A DNA stretch of 64,000 bases from Paenibacillus sp. SY21-1. GTDB taxonomy: Bacteria; Bacillota; Bacilli; Paenibacillales; Paenibacillaceae. The translations under genes and the position numbers were made by a program. The first letter of the stretch is position 1; each line of letters starts with the position of its first letter. This document shows positions 34,203 through 43,960 of the stretch, piece by piece. The stretch spans positions 62,001 through 126,000 of the forward strand of contig NZ_STGF01000010.1 of assembly GCF_005222705.1 (NCBI RefSeq). The letters are read 5' to 3'. The notes under the pieces were generated by a model. That model worked only from the letters and a program-made list of their open reading frames with translations. It was not told the DNA's origin and searched no databases.

Positions 34203-34316
34203 ATGTCCGGATACGTAGGTGGTGCTTTCAACAACACTGGGAGCGTTCTTGTTCTCTTCATCCTCTTGGTCATTATCGTTTGCAGCTGTATGGGCTTCAA
34301 CAAAGGCTGCTACTAA
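34203..34316 (+). CDS. YjcZ-like small hydrophobic protein
   Basis: A 37-residue protein: MSGYVGGAFNNTGSVLVLFI, then LLVIIVCSCMGFNKGCY. AAGGGGGTG precedes the ATG by about 10 bases. The LVLFILLVII core and GGAFNN element match the two YjcZ genes at 18005-18451, although the N-terminal half is shorter. A GC-rich hairpin CCCTCCG/CGGAGGG follows at 34332-34347. Confidence 0.8.
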   Translation: MSGYVGGAFNNTGSVLVLFILLVIIVCSCMGFNKGCY

Positions 34317-34367
34317 ACTGAATTTGTCTGGCCCTCCGCCCGGAGGGTCGGCTCTTACGCCTTGCGA

Positions 34368-34430
34368 ATAAACGTAAACAGGCTGTATCCTCGCCGGCTT
34401 GGCGGCAGGATACAGCCTGTTTACGTTTAT
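34368..34430. terminator. Long perfect inverted repeat, bidirectional terminator
   Basis: A perfect 24-bp inverted repeat (34368-34391 and 34407-34430; arms begin ATAAACGTAAACAGGC) with an additional CGCC/GGCG stem in the loop. It lies between the YjcZ-like gene (plus) and the fucosidase gene (minus). No strong U run, but the stem is unusually long. Confidence 0.7.
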
Positions 34431-34448
34431 AGCGGGTAGTGCCCGTAT

Positions 34449-35909
34449 TTACGGCGTGCCCGCTTCATACAGCTCAAGGGCGGACAGCATCGGGTACGAC
34501 CTCGCTTGCTGAATCGTCAATCGCACAGCGTCCGTTTCGACCAAGTCGGTCAAGCCTATTTTTTGATAGCCGACGACCGTTCCCCGGTACAACGTTTTCC
34601 ATTCATCGCCCATACGATATTCAACCACAAACCGTTCGATGCGCTGCCCATGCCGGATCGGCTCGCGCAGCACGATTCGATTAAAGCGGACGGCCGAAGC
34701 AAAGGTCAGCGTAAGGCTTGCCTGCTCGTCTTCCGTCCCGGGACGCCAATAGGTTTCCGCATCGCCGTCAATCGCACGCAAAGCGGCATGCTTCGCTTCG
34801 CTCGTCGAGGAAGCCGACGGCTCAGCCTTGGACGCCAAATTAACGGCAAAAACCTGCTTCAGCGTCGAACCAAGCTCGCGCAGCCGGGCATCGTCGCGTT
34901 CATGAATCAGTCCTCGCCGATCAGGGGGAAGATTGAGCAGGAAGCAGGCATTGCCGCCGACGGAGCCATAGTAGACATGCAGCAGCTCCGCCAGCGATTT
35001 GACCTGATCATCCTCGCTGGCGTGATAGAACCAGCCCGGCCGGATTGAGGTGTTCACCTCCGCCGGATACCAGATCAGCTCCTCCGCGTCGCCCGCCGCA
35101 TCGCGGCTGCCCAAATCCTCGTCATCGGTGTTGATTTGCGATGCGAACGTGCCGTCGTCCGTCTGTTGCGACTTCGCGCCAATCTTCTCGTTGTCCTGCA
35201 AATGCGCAGGCACAACGCTCCATTCGGACGGCCGTACATGTCCGGCCTCGTTGCCGCACCAGCGGATATCGGGTCCGCATACCGAAATGACTGCGCCAGG
35301 CTGGAGCTCACGGATTAAGGCATAATAGGCATCCCAATCGTACACCTGACGCTTGCCGTTCGGCCCTTCTCCGCAGGCGCCATCGAACCAGACGCAGAAC
35401 AGCTCGCCGTAGCCTGTCAGCAGCTCTCGCAGCTGGTTCAGGAAAAAACGGTTATACGTTTCCGAATCGCCATAGGACCGCTCGTGGCGGTCCCATGGCG
35501 ACACATACACTCCGAATTTTAATCCTGCTTTGCGGCAGGCCTCGGCCGTTTCGCGAACAAGATCGCCCTCTCCCGAGCGCCAAGGGCTGTTTGCAACCGT
35601 ATGCTCCGTATAGGCGCTCGGCCATAAACAGAAGCCGTCATGGTGCTTGCAGGTCAGAATAAGCCCCGTCATTCCCGCCGCTTTACAGCTTGCTACCCAT
35701 TGCTCCGCATCAAGCTCGGAAGGATCAAACACGGCAGGCGACTCCGTCCCGTCGCCCCATTCCTTATCCGTAAACGTATTAACCGTAAAATGAATAAACG
35801 CGTAAAACTCCATACGCTGCCAAGCCAGCTGACGCTCCGACGGCGCAACGCGTACCGCTCTCTCTACAAAAGCCGCTTCATCGTACATTTTTGCACCTTT
35901 GCCCATCAT
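34449..35909 (-). CDS. Alpha-L-fucosidase, glycoside hydrolase family 29
   Basis: 486 residues without a signal peptide, so intracellular. The GH29 barrel is recognised by RMEFYAFIHFTVNTFTDKEW, GLILTCKHHDGFCLWPS, KFGVYVSPWDRHE and the nucleophile strand ELFCVWFDGACGEG, where the Asp of WFDG is the catalytic nucleophile. The C-terminal 130 residues (ASKAEPSASSTSEAKHAALR and AIDGDAETYWRPGTEDEQAS) form an F5/8 type C (CBM32-like) domain. GGAGG lies 9 bases before the first of two ATGs. Monocistronic; no transporter nearby. Confidence 0.93.
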   Translation of the reverse strand: MMGKGAKMYDEAAFVERAVRVAPSERQLAWQRMEFYAFIHFTVNTFTDKEWGDGTESPAVFDPSELDAEQWVASCKAAGMTGLILTCKHHDGFCLWPSAYTEHTVANSPWRSGEGDLVRETAEACRKAGLKFGVYVSPWDRHERSYGDSETYNRFFLNQLRELLTGYGELFCVWFDGACGEGPNGKRQVYDWDAYYALIRELQPGAVISVCGPDIRWCGNEAGHVRPSEWSVVPAHLQDNEKIGAKSQQTDDGTFASQINTDDEDLGSRDAAGDAEELIWYPAEVNTSIRPGWFYHASEDDQVKSLAELLHVYYGSVGGNACFLLNLPPDRRGLIHERDDARLRELGSTLKQVFAVNLASKAEPSASSTSEAKHAALRAIDGDAETYWRPGTEDEQASLTLTFASAVRFNRIVLREPIRHGQRIERFVVEYRMGDEWKTLYRGTVVGYQKIGLTDLVETDAVRLTIQQARSYPMLSALELYEAGTP

Positions 35910-36084
35910 CTCTTCAAGCCTCCTCTGGCCAGTTCAGTCATCATTTTGATTTGCAGCTATGCATGGACAACAACTAGATTGTAAACGGATTTATGTCTGC
36001 TGCCTATCCCCTAATTGCTTTCCGAGGGAATGGGCAATTATATATAGGTTCTGCTTACATGCCAGCGTGACGGCAACGGTCAAT

Positions 36085-36275
36085 GACGGTTTCAATTGTC
36101 GCTGCGCCTCTGTGATTGCAAACCCGCATTTCTCTCTTACTTCAGGCATGACCGCAAACGTCGTGCCTGGGCCCGGCACGCTTGAGACATCTATTTGACC
36201 ATTATCCGTATTTGTTCTTCTTTGGTCATGCCAATGCCGGAATCCCTCATTAGACACCGCATATCATAATTCGTT
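36085..36275 (-). pseudogene. Histidine kinase relic (ATPase domain fragments)
   Basis: Two pieces of a HATPase domain lie next to each other in different frames. The first reads MRDSGIGMTKEEQIRIM (G1 box, DSGIGM), the second NGQIDVSSVPGPGTTFAVM (G2 box, GxGTTF). In an intact kinase about 40 residues separate these motifs; here they are almost adjacent and frame-shifted. The remaining bases of 35910-36537 show no other gene. Confidence 0.6.
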
Positions 36276-36537
36276 TGTTTAAAACTTCGATGCTGTGACG
36301 CAAAAAACCGCCTTCAGGGTGTACAACACCTTGAGACAGTTAGATAGAACCTATGGAAGCTGGCTTTGTAATGAAAATTCGGCAACATTTACTGTCCTCA
36401 GCGTTCTCAGACACGCCCTAGTTCCTGGTATCCGCGTTCTGGAAATGTCCTGCTATTTTACACGGGTTTTATTGCTCGCTGGATCACAGGCCTCACTATA
36501 CGCTCATCGTAACATCATATCACGAAAAAAACCAAAG

Positions 36538-36723
36538 TTATTGATCAGATTCCCTAATAGCGGCTTCTTGCATCTGTTCATACAGCTCTCCACGCATAAT
36601 ATTAATATCTGGTGGTGCATCAATAGCAAGACGCAACAGCCCATCTTTGTTCTTAACGACTTTAACAATAATCCTTTCATTAATTACAACATATTCCCCA
36701 GGCTTCCTACCTAATATCAGCAT
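36538..36723 (-). CDS. csrA: Carbon storage regulator CsrA
   Basis: RNA-binding post-transcriptional regulator of 61 residues: MLILGRKPGEYVVINERIIV, then the VKVVKNKDGLLRLAIDAPPD segment and ELYEQMQEA helix. GGGGTGAGTTTA precedes the ATG at 36723; an upstream in-frame start lacks a site. In Bacillus csrA sits in the flagellar fliW-csrA-hag region and is opposed by FliW; here it is solitary, with no flagellar or fliW gene in view. The first Arg and the GxxxVRxA-like core are conserved except that VRIG is replaced by LRLAIDAP, a normal variation. Confidence 0.93.
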   Translation of the reverse strand: MLILGRKPGEYVVINERIIVKVVKNKDGLLRLAIDAPPDINIMRGELYEQMQEAAIRESDQ

Positions 36724-37280
36724 TAAACTCACCCCGTTTTTCTACATTTACGTTTCATATCGTCATCTTTTCGGCCAGAAAAGTTATCTAACTAAAGTCG
36801 CTCTCCAACCTCTGCCAAGAAATTTGCAACGTTCAGAACACCCGTAATAAGGGCTTTCACCTGTTTCAAGCTCACCGCGTTCTTCTCCCAAACATTCACA
36901 GGATATCGCAGCTCTGCATATTCCTTCGTAGGCAGCCATGTCTGCTCCGATTACCTCATTACAGGAACGGCTCCTTGTATTTTATCATGACAGATTAGCC
37001 CGTTAATGAAACTCAAAGAAAACTTTAAGTTTCCGCTCCGGATACAGAATGCCAAAGACACCGATTACATTAATAATTGTTGTAAGAACATGAATTACTT
37101 AAAATTTGGGTTTGCACGTTAATAAAACATCCAGGGTTGCACTGTTTTTCTTACGTTAATCAAAGACTTTATCGTGATAGTTATGTTCAGAACCTCGCAG
37201 ATATTTGCAGAATACATTTTCTTTTAAGAATGATATATTTAGATCATCAACTTGCTTTTGCGCTCTTGTAGATTGGGGTA
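36724..37280. other. Intergenic region with no recognised feature
   Basis: About 550 AT-rich bases between csrA and the two-component system. Short frames are present on both strands, none with a convincing start or domain. Confidence 0.5.
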
Positions 37281-39428
37281 ATGTGCACCATGAGGAGTAT
37301 TCTTCGATTAGGTTCTCGTGCGATTTTTCTTTATTTAGCCGCTGCTGTTATTGTTGGTTTGGTTGCAAGCTACGTCATCCTCTCTGCATCGGACTCCCCT
37401 AGGTTCCAAAGTGAAAAAGGCATTTTGGATTTAACTCAGGTTCATGTGAGTGAGAATCCGCTAAAGTTAAGCGGAGAGTGGGAGTTCTACTGGCAAGAGC
37501 TGCTGTCGCCTGATGACATCCAGTTTCGTTCTACAAACGGCGGAAATCATAACCGCTGGATCAGTATCCCGAGTTCCTGGCTGGGTTATCGGTTAGATGA
37601 TCGGAAGCTCAAGAGTACAGGCTTTGCAACCTTTCGGGTGGTCGCCCTGCTGAGCGAGCAGGATAAGAATAAGCGGCTTGCTCTGAGGCTGCCCACCATC
37701 TTTCATGCGTATAAATTATGGGTTAATGGCGAGCTATTGGCAGAAGTTGGAGTAGTTGGTCGGGACAAAAGTAGCGTGACTCCGCATCTAGCAACGAAGC
37801 TGGTGTTCTTTCAACCTGAGAATGACAAGGTTGAGTTGGTTATGCAAGTAGCCAACTTCCATCATAAGCGAGGCGGTATCACCAAATATATAGAGCTTGG
37901 CGGCAGTGATGCGTTAACGGTCAAGACAAATCTGAGAATCGCCTATGAAATGTTCATAACCGCAAGCCTCCTAGTCATTGGCATATACCATCTCCTATTG
38001 TTTATTTTACGACGCAAAGACAGGGCTCCATTATATTTTGGTCTATTCACCATGCTGCTTGCTATCCGCTCCTTGTTGGTCGGCGAGCTCTTGATCACAC
38101 AATTGTGGTCAGCTATTCCATGGGGATTGCAGTTCAAAATTGAGTACCTTATTCTTTGCATCAGCGGTTATATCATCACCAGATATTTTGATTGCATTTT
38201 CCCGAATTATGTATCGCGCTGGTTTCGTCTTGTCACCCTTATCGCAACCGGCGCACTCTGTTTGATCGTTGTGACGACCCCTGCGCTAATCTATTCAAAA
38301 TTGTTGCTGGTAATCGGTGTAATCATTGTTCTGCATATCGTTTATCTGATGGTTGGGCTAGTCCATGCGGCTGTGCGGGGCCTGGAGGGAGCGCTGATCT
38401 TCCTGCTCGTTTCGGTGGTTGTTTTGGTTACGGTCATCAACGATTTTTTATACTACAACGAATGGTCACTTATTGGAAATACATCTCCACTCGGTTTGTT
38501 GGTGTTTACGATCGCGCAAATGATTCTGCTTTTTTCCAGATTTACGAGGGCGGCATCGAACGAGGAGAGGATTGCACGTGAGCTGCAGGACACTAACAAT
38601 AAGCTGACCGATATGAATATGAATTTGGAACGAATCGTACAGGAACGCACGCAGGCCTTGTCCGCAGCTCATGATGATCTCCGTACATCCTATGACCGGT
38701 TGCTTCACTCCGAGCAAGGGAGAAAAAAGCTTCTTGCCTATATCACGCATGATCTGCGTTTGCCGCTGTCCAGCATGCTTGGTTATGTAGAAGCTGTGCA
38801 GGACGGGGTCAAACCTGAGCGTAATGAACAGTACCTGAAGTATATCCGGGATAATACGATTAGAATTAATCGCATGATCGAGGAGTTGTCCTTCTTGTCG
38901 CTTTTGGAGACGGGACAAATCTCGTACCGAATGGAGCCGGTTCATGTGATTCACTTCTTGCGTCGTTTTTTTGAACAATATGAACTGGTCGTACGTGATG
39001 CAGGGCTGGAGTTCATGCTGGATGTCGGAGATGCGGAAGATCAACAACCCAACTTGCCTGTTGTCGAGATGGATGCGCAAAGATTAGAGCAGGCTTTGTT
39101 TAATCTAGTGTCGAACGCGATGAAGTTCACCTCCAGGGAGGGGCTGGTGCGTATTGCATTAGCTTTTGACAATGCCCGCTATGCGATCATTAGCGTACAA
39201 GATTCTGGCACAGGCATTCCTCCAGATCAGCTTGAGCAAATCTTCGATCGCAATTACAAATATGCTCGACCGGGAGTAGAGAAGGAAGTAGAGGGCAGCG
39301 GACTCGGGCTGGCGATTTGCAGGGAAATCGTGCAAGCGCATGGAGGAACGGTTCGAGCGGAAAGCGACGGCAAGACGGGGGCGATATTCTATGTATCGCT
39401 TCCGTGCATTGTAAATAAAGGAAGGTGA
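37281..39428 (+). CDS. Sensor histidine kinase with 7TMR-DISM receptor domain
   Basis: 715 residues. After an N-terminal membrane anchor (IFLYLAAAVIVGLVASYVIL) there is an extracellular jelly-roll domain (7TMR-DISMED2-like: LKLSGEWEFYWQELLSPDD, WISIPSSWLGYRLDD, LRLPTIFHAYKLWVNGELLA). Seven transmembrane helices follow (about residues 215-425), a short coiled coil, then the HisKA motif LAYITHDLRLPLSSMLGYVE with the phosphoacceptor His, and HATPase motifs NLVSNAMKF, DSGTGIPPDQL and GSGLGLAICREIVQAHGG. It senses an unknown, possibly carbohydrate-like, ligand. The response regulator gene follows 7 bases later. Confidence 0.93.
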   Translation: MCTMRSILRLGSRAIFLYLAAAVIVGLVASYVILSASDSPRFQSEKGILDLTQVHVSENPLKLSGEWEFYWQELLSPDDIQFRSTNGGNHNRWISIPSSWLGYRLDDRKLKSTGFATFRVVALLSEQDKNKRLALRLPTIFHAYKLWVNGELLAEVGVVGRDKSSVTPHLATKLVFFQPENDKVELVMQVANFHHKRGGITKYIELGGSDALTVKTNLRIAYEMFITASLLVIGIYHLLLFILRRKDRAPLYFGLFTMLLAIRSLLVGELLITQLWSAIPWGLQFKIEYLILCISGYIITRYFDCIFPNYVSRWFRLVTLIATGALCLIVVTTPALIYSKLLLVIGVIIVLHIVYLMVGLVHAAVRGLEGALIFLLVSVVVLVTVINDFLYYNEWSLIGNTSPLGLLVFTIAQMILLFSRFTRAASNEERIARELQDTNNKLTDMNMNLERIVQERTQALSAAHDDLRTSYDRLLHSEQGRKKLLAYITHDLRLPLSSMLGYVEAVQDGVKPERNEQYLKYIRDNTIRINRMIEELSFLSLLETGQISYRMEPVHVIHFLRRFFEQYELVVRDAGLEFMLDVGDAEDQQPNLPVVEMDAQRLEQALFNLVSNAMKFTSREGLVRIALAFDNARYAIISVQDSGTGIPPDQLEQIFDRNYKYARPGVEKEVEGSGLGLAICREIVQAHGGTVRAESDGKTGAIFYVSLPCIVNKGR

Positions 39429-39435
39429 CGATGTA

Positions 39436-40140
39436 GTGGGCACTCACAAAATCATGATTGTCGATGATGATCCCCATATATGCGAGATTGTTCAGGTGTA
39501 TTGCGAGAAGGAGGGATTCCTAACCTCTTACAGTCATAACGGGACAGAAGCCATGAAGCTGCTCGTATCTTTCGAGCCGGATCTAATTGTACTGGATGTC
39601 CTGCTGGCAAATGAAAACGGCATTGACTGGTGCAAAAACGCACGCAGCTACACAAATGCACCAATCGTGTTTCTGAGCAGCCGTGAGGAAGACGAGGTAA
39701 AAATCAGCGCACTATCCTATGGCGGAGACGATTATGTAACCAAGCCATTCAGTCCGGGAGTCCTCATGGCCAAAATCAAGGCTCATCTTCGCAGAGTGTC
39801 GACGGGCAGAAGGGAACAACTGCTGGAGTTGCCGGGTTTGACGCTGGATTTCTACGCACAGTCCGTCAACCTGGGGAGTGAAACCCTCTTTTTATCGAAA
39901 AAAGAGTTCAGTCTACTGTCCTATATGGCACAAAACGTTAATCGTGTTGTCAGTGTCGATGCGTTGTTTCAGCTCATCTGGGGAATGGAGAGTCTGGAGG
40001 ATACGAGAACGGTCGCTGTACACATCAGTAATTTACGCAAAAAAATCGAGGCTGACCCTGTCAATCCTGAGAGAATCATTACGATCCGGGGGTCCGGATA
40101 TATGCTGGTTGCCAGAAGTGCGTTGCAATCGAGAATATAG
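39436..40140 (+). CDS. OmpR/PhoB-family response regulator
   Basis: 234 residues from a GTG start preceded by AAGGTGACGATG. Receiver domain: MIVDDDPHICEIVQVYCEKE, phosphoacceptor Asp in LIVLDVLLANENGIDW, Thr/Ser in VFLSSREEDE and Lys in YVTKPFSPGVLMAKI. C-terminal winged helix: LSKKEFSLLSYMAQNVNRVV, SLEDTRTVAVHISNLRKKIE and the ITIRGSGYML wing. It forms an operon with the preceding kinase. No target genes are next to it. Confidence 0.95.
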   Translation: MGTHKIMIVDDDPHICEIVQVYCEKEGFLTSYSHNGTEAMKLLVSFEPDLIVLDVLLANENGIDWCKNARSYTNAPIVFLSSREEDEVKISALSYGGDDYVTKPFSPGVLMAKIKAHLRRVSTGRREQLLELPGLTLDFYAQSVNLGSETLFLSKKEFSLLSYMAQNVNRVVSVDALFQLIWGMESLEDTRTVAVHISNLRKKIEADPVNPERIITIRGSGYMLVARSALQSRI

Positions 40141-40414
40141 CGTTAGAGTTGGTAGTATGACGACTTGTAGCATTAACAAACTAATGCTGGTACGGTTGGA
40201 AGCAGGCTGCTTTAAACCCATACGATAAGTGAAGGAGGGATTTTTTTCAGTACAGTACGGTTTTTGAGAATGAACCGTACCATAAGTAGAGCAAAATCCG
40301 TGGCAGGCTCGAAGATGGAGAAGAATGGGACGAGTAAACTAAATAAGTCTTATTGGAGTAACTTTAAACGAGCAGTCTGCCAAAGGTTTGTGATGCTTTT
40401 GTGATAATATGCGA

Positions 40415-40442
40415 AAAACGGGACCCCGAAAGGTCCCGTTTT
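40415..40442 (+). terminator. Terminator after the response regulator (copy of the groEL terminator)
   Basis: AAAACGGGACC (40415-40425) / GGTCCCGTTTT (40432-40442). Almost identical to the groEL terminator at 41585-41610, including the bases that follow, see the relic at 40474. Confidence 0.7.
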
Positions 40443-40473
40443 CCTTGATATATAAGGGCTTTTGGACCCTTTA

Positions 40474-40492
40474 TTACATCATGCCGCCCATG
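40474..40492 (-). pseudogene. Relic of a groEL 3' end
   Basis: The minus strand reads ATG GGC GGC ATG ATG TAA, the C-terminal Met-Gly-Gly-Met-Met-stop of GroEL, followed by a terminator homologous to that of the real groEL. Sequence upstream of it no longer resembles groEL. The rest of 40141-40802 holds no other recognisable feature. Confidence 0.5.
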
Positions 40493-40802
40493 ATACAAGG
40501 ACGTTTTCATGTGTTTTTTGAGTCTCTTGGTGGGGTATTTATCCGATTTTCTTGAAAATTTGGTTCGGTAACTCCGTGTGAATACAATGTATACGTAGAG
40601 TTCGTGGGTAAAATGTGAGCAAGTTGTGGGCACTAACTTTACTCCCAATCGCACATGAAAGGCACGATAATGGCTCGTACTCTGTGCCACGGCCGTATCC
40701 ATTCATTCCATTATCAGGTATAATTTTTTATAAGTAAAGATTGAAGAAGATCGCGGAAGCGAAACGATTTAGCAACATATTTTGATAACGGAGTGGTTCT
40801 CC

Positions 40803-41036
40803 ATGTCAATGGTACGCAAACTCCATCCTCATATAGCAAAAGACTTAAGGGAGTTTTTATCTGAAAACAATATTTCCACCAAGAAGCTTGTCATAGATCT
40901 TGAAGCAGAAACCATCGAGGACTTTGATGATTACTCCGTCGATGACATTTTAAGTGTGGTTGGAATTCTGAAACCCGGGGAAGCGCAACAATTATTGGAC
41001 CACATTCAGGAGTCACGGGAGGGCTGGGGAAAGTGA
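40803..41036 (+). CDS. Putative antitoxin of a PIN-type toxin-antitoxin pair
   Basis: 77 residues from ATG 40803, with GGAG 9 bases upstream: MSMVRKLHPHIAKDLREFLS, NNISTKKLVIDLEAETIEDF. A short acidic protein (many Asp/Glu, C-terminal ESREGWGK), with no clear ribbon-helix-helix signature. It is called antitoxin because its stop codon overlaps the GTG start of a PIN-domain frame (GTGA) and such tiny acidic upstream partners are usual. The exact antitoxin family is not recognised. Confidence 0.6.
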   Translation: MSMVRKLHPHIAKDLREFLSENNISTKKLVIDLEAETIEDFDDYSVDDILSVVGILKPGEAQQLLDHIQESREGWGK

Positions 41037-41438
41037 CCCACAACCACTCCGGATATTTATTCGATTCGAACATCGTCATCGCCATTCTGGACAACGATCA
41101 TGCCTCTGTTAACCTAGTACGACAAGCCCAAGAAGAGCAACGGCGGATTTTCTTTTCGACGATTACGGAATGTGAAGTACTGAGCGGTGTCAAACACAAT
41201 CAGTTCTTAATCGCGGAAAGGCTTTTCTCCCCTAAGGCATATGATACATGTCGATTCCGCTGTCGCAAGAAAAGCAGCTTCCATGCAAAGCGAGCAAAGA
41301 AGCAAGGGACGGAAAATAAAAACTCCTGATGCGCTCATTATTGCAACTGCCTTAACAGCTAATTTGATACTGGTTTCTCGCGATTCAGACATGAACTTTG
41401 TTACGAATGAGTATGGAATAGTTCTTTTGAAGATATAA
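41033..41438 (+). pseudogene. PIN-domain ribonuclease toxin, broken by a frameshift
   Basis: Together the two frames encode a typical PIN domain of about 135 residues. Frame one, from GTG 41033, gives GYLFDSNIVIAILDNDHASV with the first catalytic Asp and FSTITECEVLSGVKHNQFLI with the Glu, then leaves the family near 41230. The next frame (from about 41230) gives VDSAVARKAASMQSEQRSKG, KTPDALIIATALTANLILVS and RDSDMNF with the remaining catalytic Asps. One base change in phase near 41225-41240 explains the break. All four acidic residues survive, so inactivation is recent, or the sequence has an error. Confidence 0.75.
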
Positions 41439-41732
41439 GACATTTTCATAAAGTGAGAGTCACCGGACCACCCGTTCTACGCTACCAGTACCTGGTGTCA
41501 GCGTAGAGGCTGTCACTGCCCCTGCCGTTTGCCGTAACGGTTGCGATTGACTGCCGCTTTGCAAGTAATGTGATTTTAAATACGAAACGGGACCCCGTAG
41601 GGTCCCGTTTTATTTGCTATATCAGGGTGTGGCCTGACGATTACCGCATGGAGCGCATTCTGCTCCATCGGGGATGAAATACACCGCTTAAGCGCGGTCG
41701 TTCATCATCGGATTACTCCGATAATGATTTCA
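41439..41732. other. Gap between PIN relic and groEL; groEL 3' region
   Basis: About 290 bases. Holds the groEL terminator (41585-41610) and small hairpins such as ATCGG/CCGAT near 41708-41720. No gene is seen. Confidence 0.5.
41585..41610 (-). terminator. Terminator of the groESL operon
   Basis: AAACGGGACC / GGTCCCGTTT with a 6-base loop; A/T-rich on both sides, so it may act in both directions (PIN relic and groEL). Confidence 0.7.
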
Positions 41733-43400
<1,668 letters not shown>

Positions 43401-43432
43401 TTACCTTCGTCTATGTGACCCGTTAAGGGGTA

Positions 43433-43714
43433 TTAGCCAAAAATAGCGTGAATGTCGCTTTCTTTCATGATCAAATACTCTTTACCTTCGTATTTGATTT
43501 CAGTGCCGGCATATTTCGAGAACAATACGCGGTCGCCTTCTTTTACTTCCAAAGCAACGCGAACGCCGTCCTTCAGCGTGCCGCTGCCCACTGCCACGAC
43601 TTTGCCTTCTTGCGGTTTCTCTTTAGCCGAATCCGGCAATACGATGCCACTGGCAGTTGTTTCTTCTTTCGCGATTGGTTCGATCAATACGCGTTCACCC
43701 AAAGGTTTGATCAT
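43433..43714 (-). CDS. groS: Co-chaperonin GroES
   Basis: 93 residues, typical length: [60 protein letters not shown]. The mobile loop ([17 protein letters not shown]) that contacts GroEL is intact. AAGGAGG precedes the ATG. First gene of the groESL operon. Confidence 0.99.
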   Translation of the reverse strand: MIKPLGERVLIEPIAKEETTASGIVLPDSAKEKPQEGKVVAVGSGTLKDGVRVALEVKEGDRVLFSKYAGTEIKYEGKEYLIMKESDIHAIFG

Positions 43715-43760
43715 TGAAAATAGCCTCCTTTTAAAATCTGTCGCTTATTGTCATATTTCG

Positions 43761-43787
43761 TTAGCACTCATAAGCTTGAAGTGCTAA
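43761..43787 (-). promoter_or_regulatory. CIRCE operator (HrcA binding site)
   Basis: TTAGCACTC-N9-AAGTGCTAA. This matches the CIRCE consensus TTAGCACTC-N9-GAGTGCTAA with one mismatch. It lies just downstream of the predicted transcription start of groS, the usual position for HrcA repression relieved by heat shock. Confidence 0.93.
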
Positions 43788-43798
43788 CAACCATTTTC

Positions 43799-43827
43799 AT
43801 CATACTCATTTTCGCAAAACATTTCAA
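43799..43827 (-). promoter_or_regulatory. Sigma-A promoter of groESL
   Basis: On the minus strand TTGAAA (plus 43822-43827), 17-base spacer, TATGAT (43799-43804). Confidence 0.7.
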
Positions 43828-43960
43828 GTACTTGGCTCTAATTTTACGAGAACTTACATAAAAACAGAGACGATTGCCTGTTTAACCGCCAAAGCGGAGT
43901 CCATCCTATTACTTTTTCCAAAACAGGAAAATGCATACTCCGACTGCAGCGCTGCCTCCA

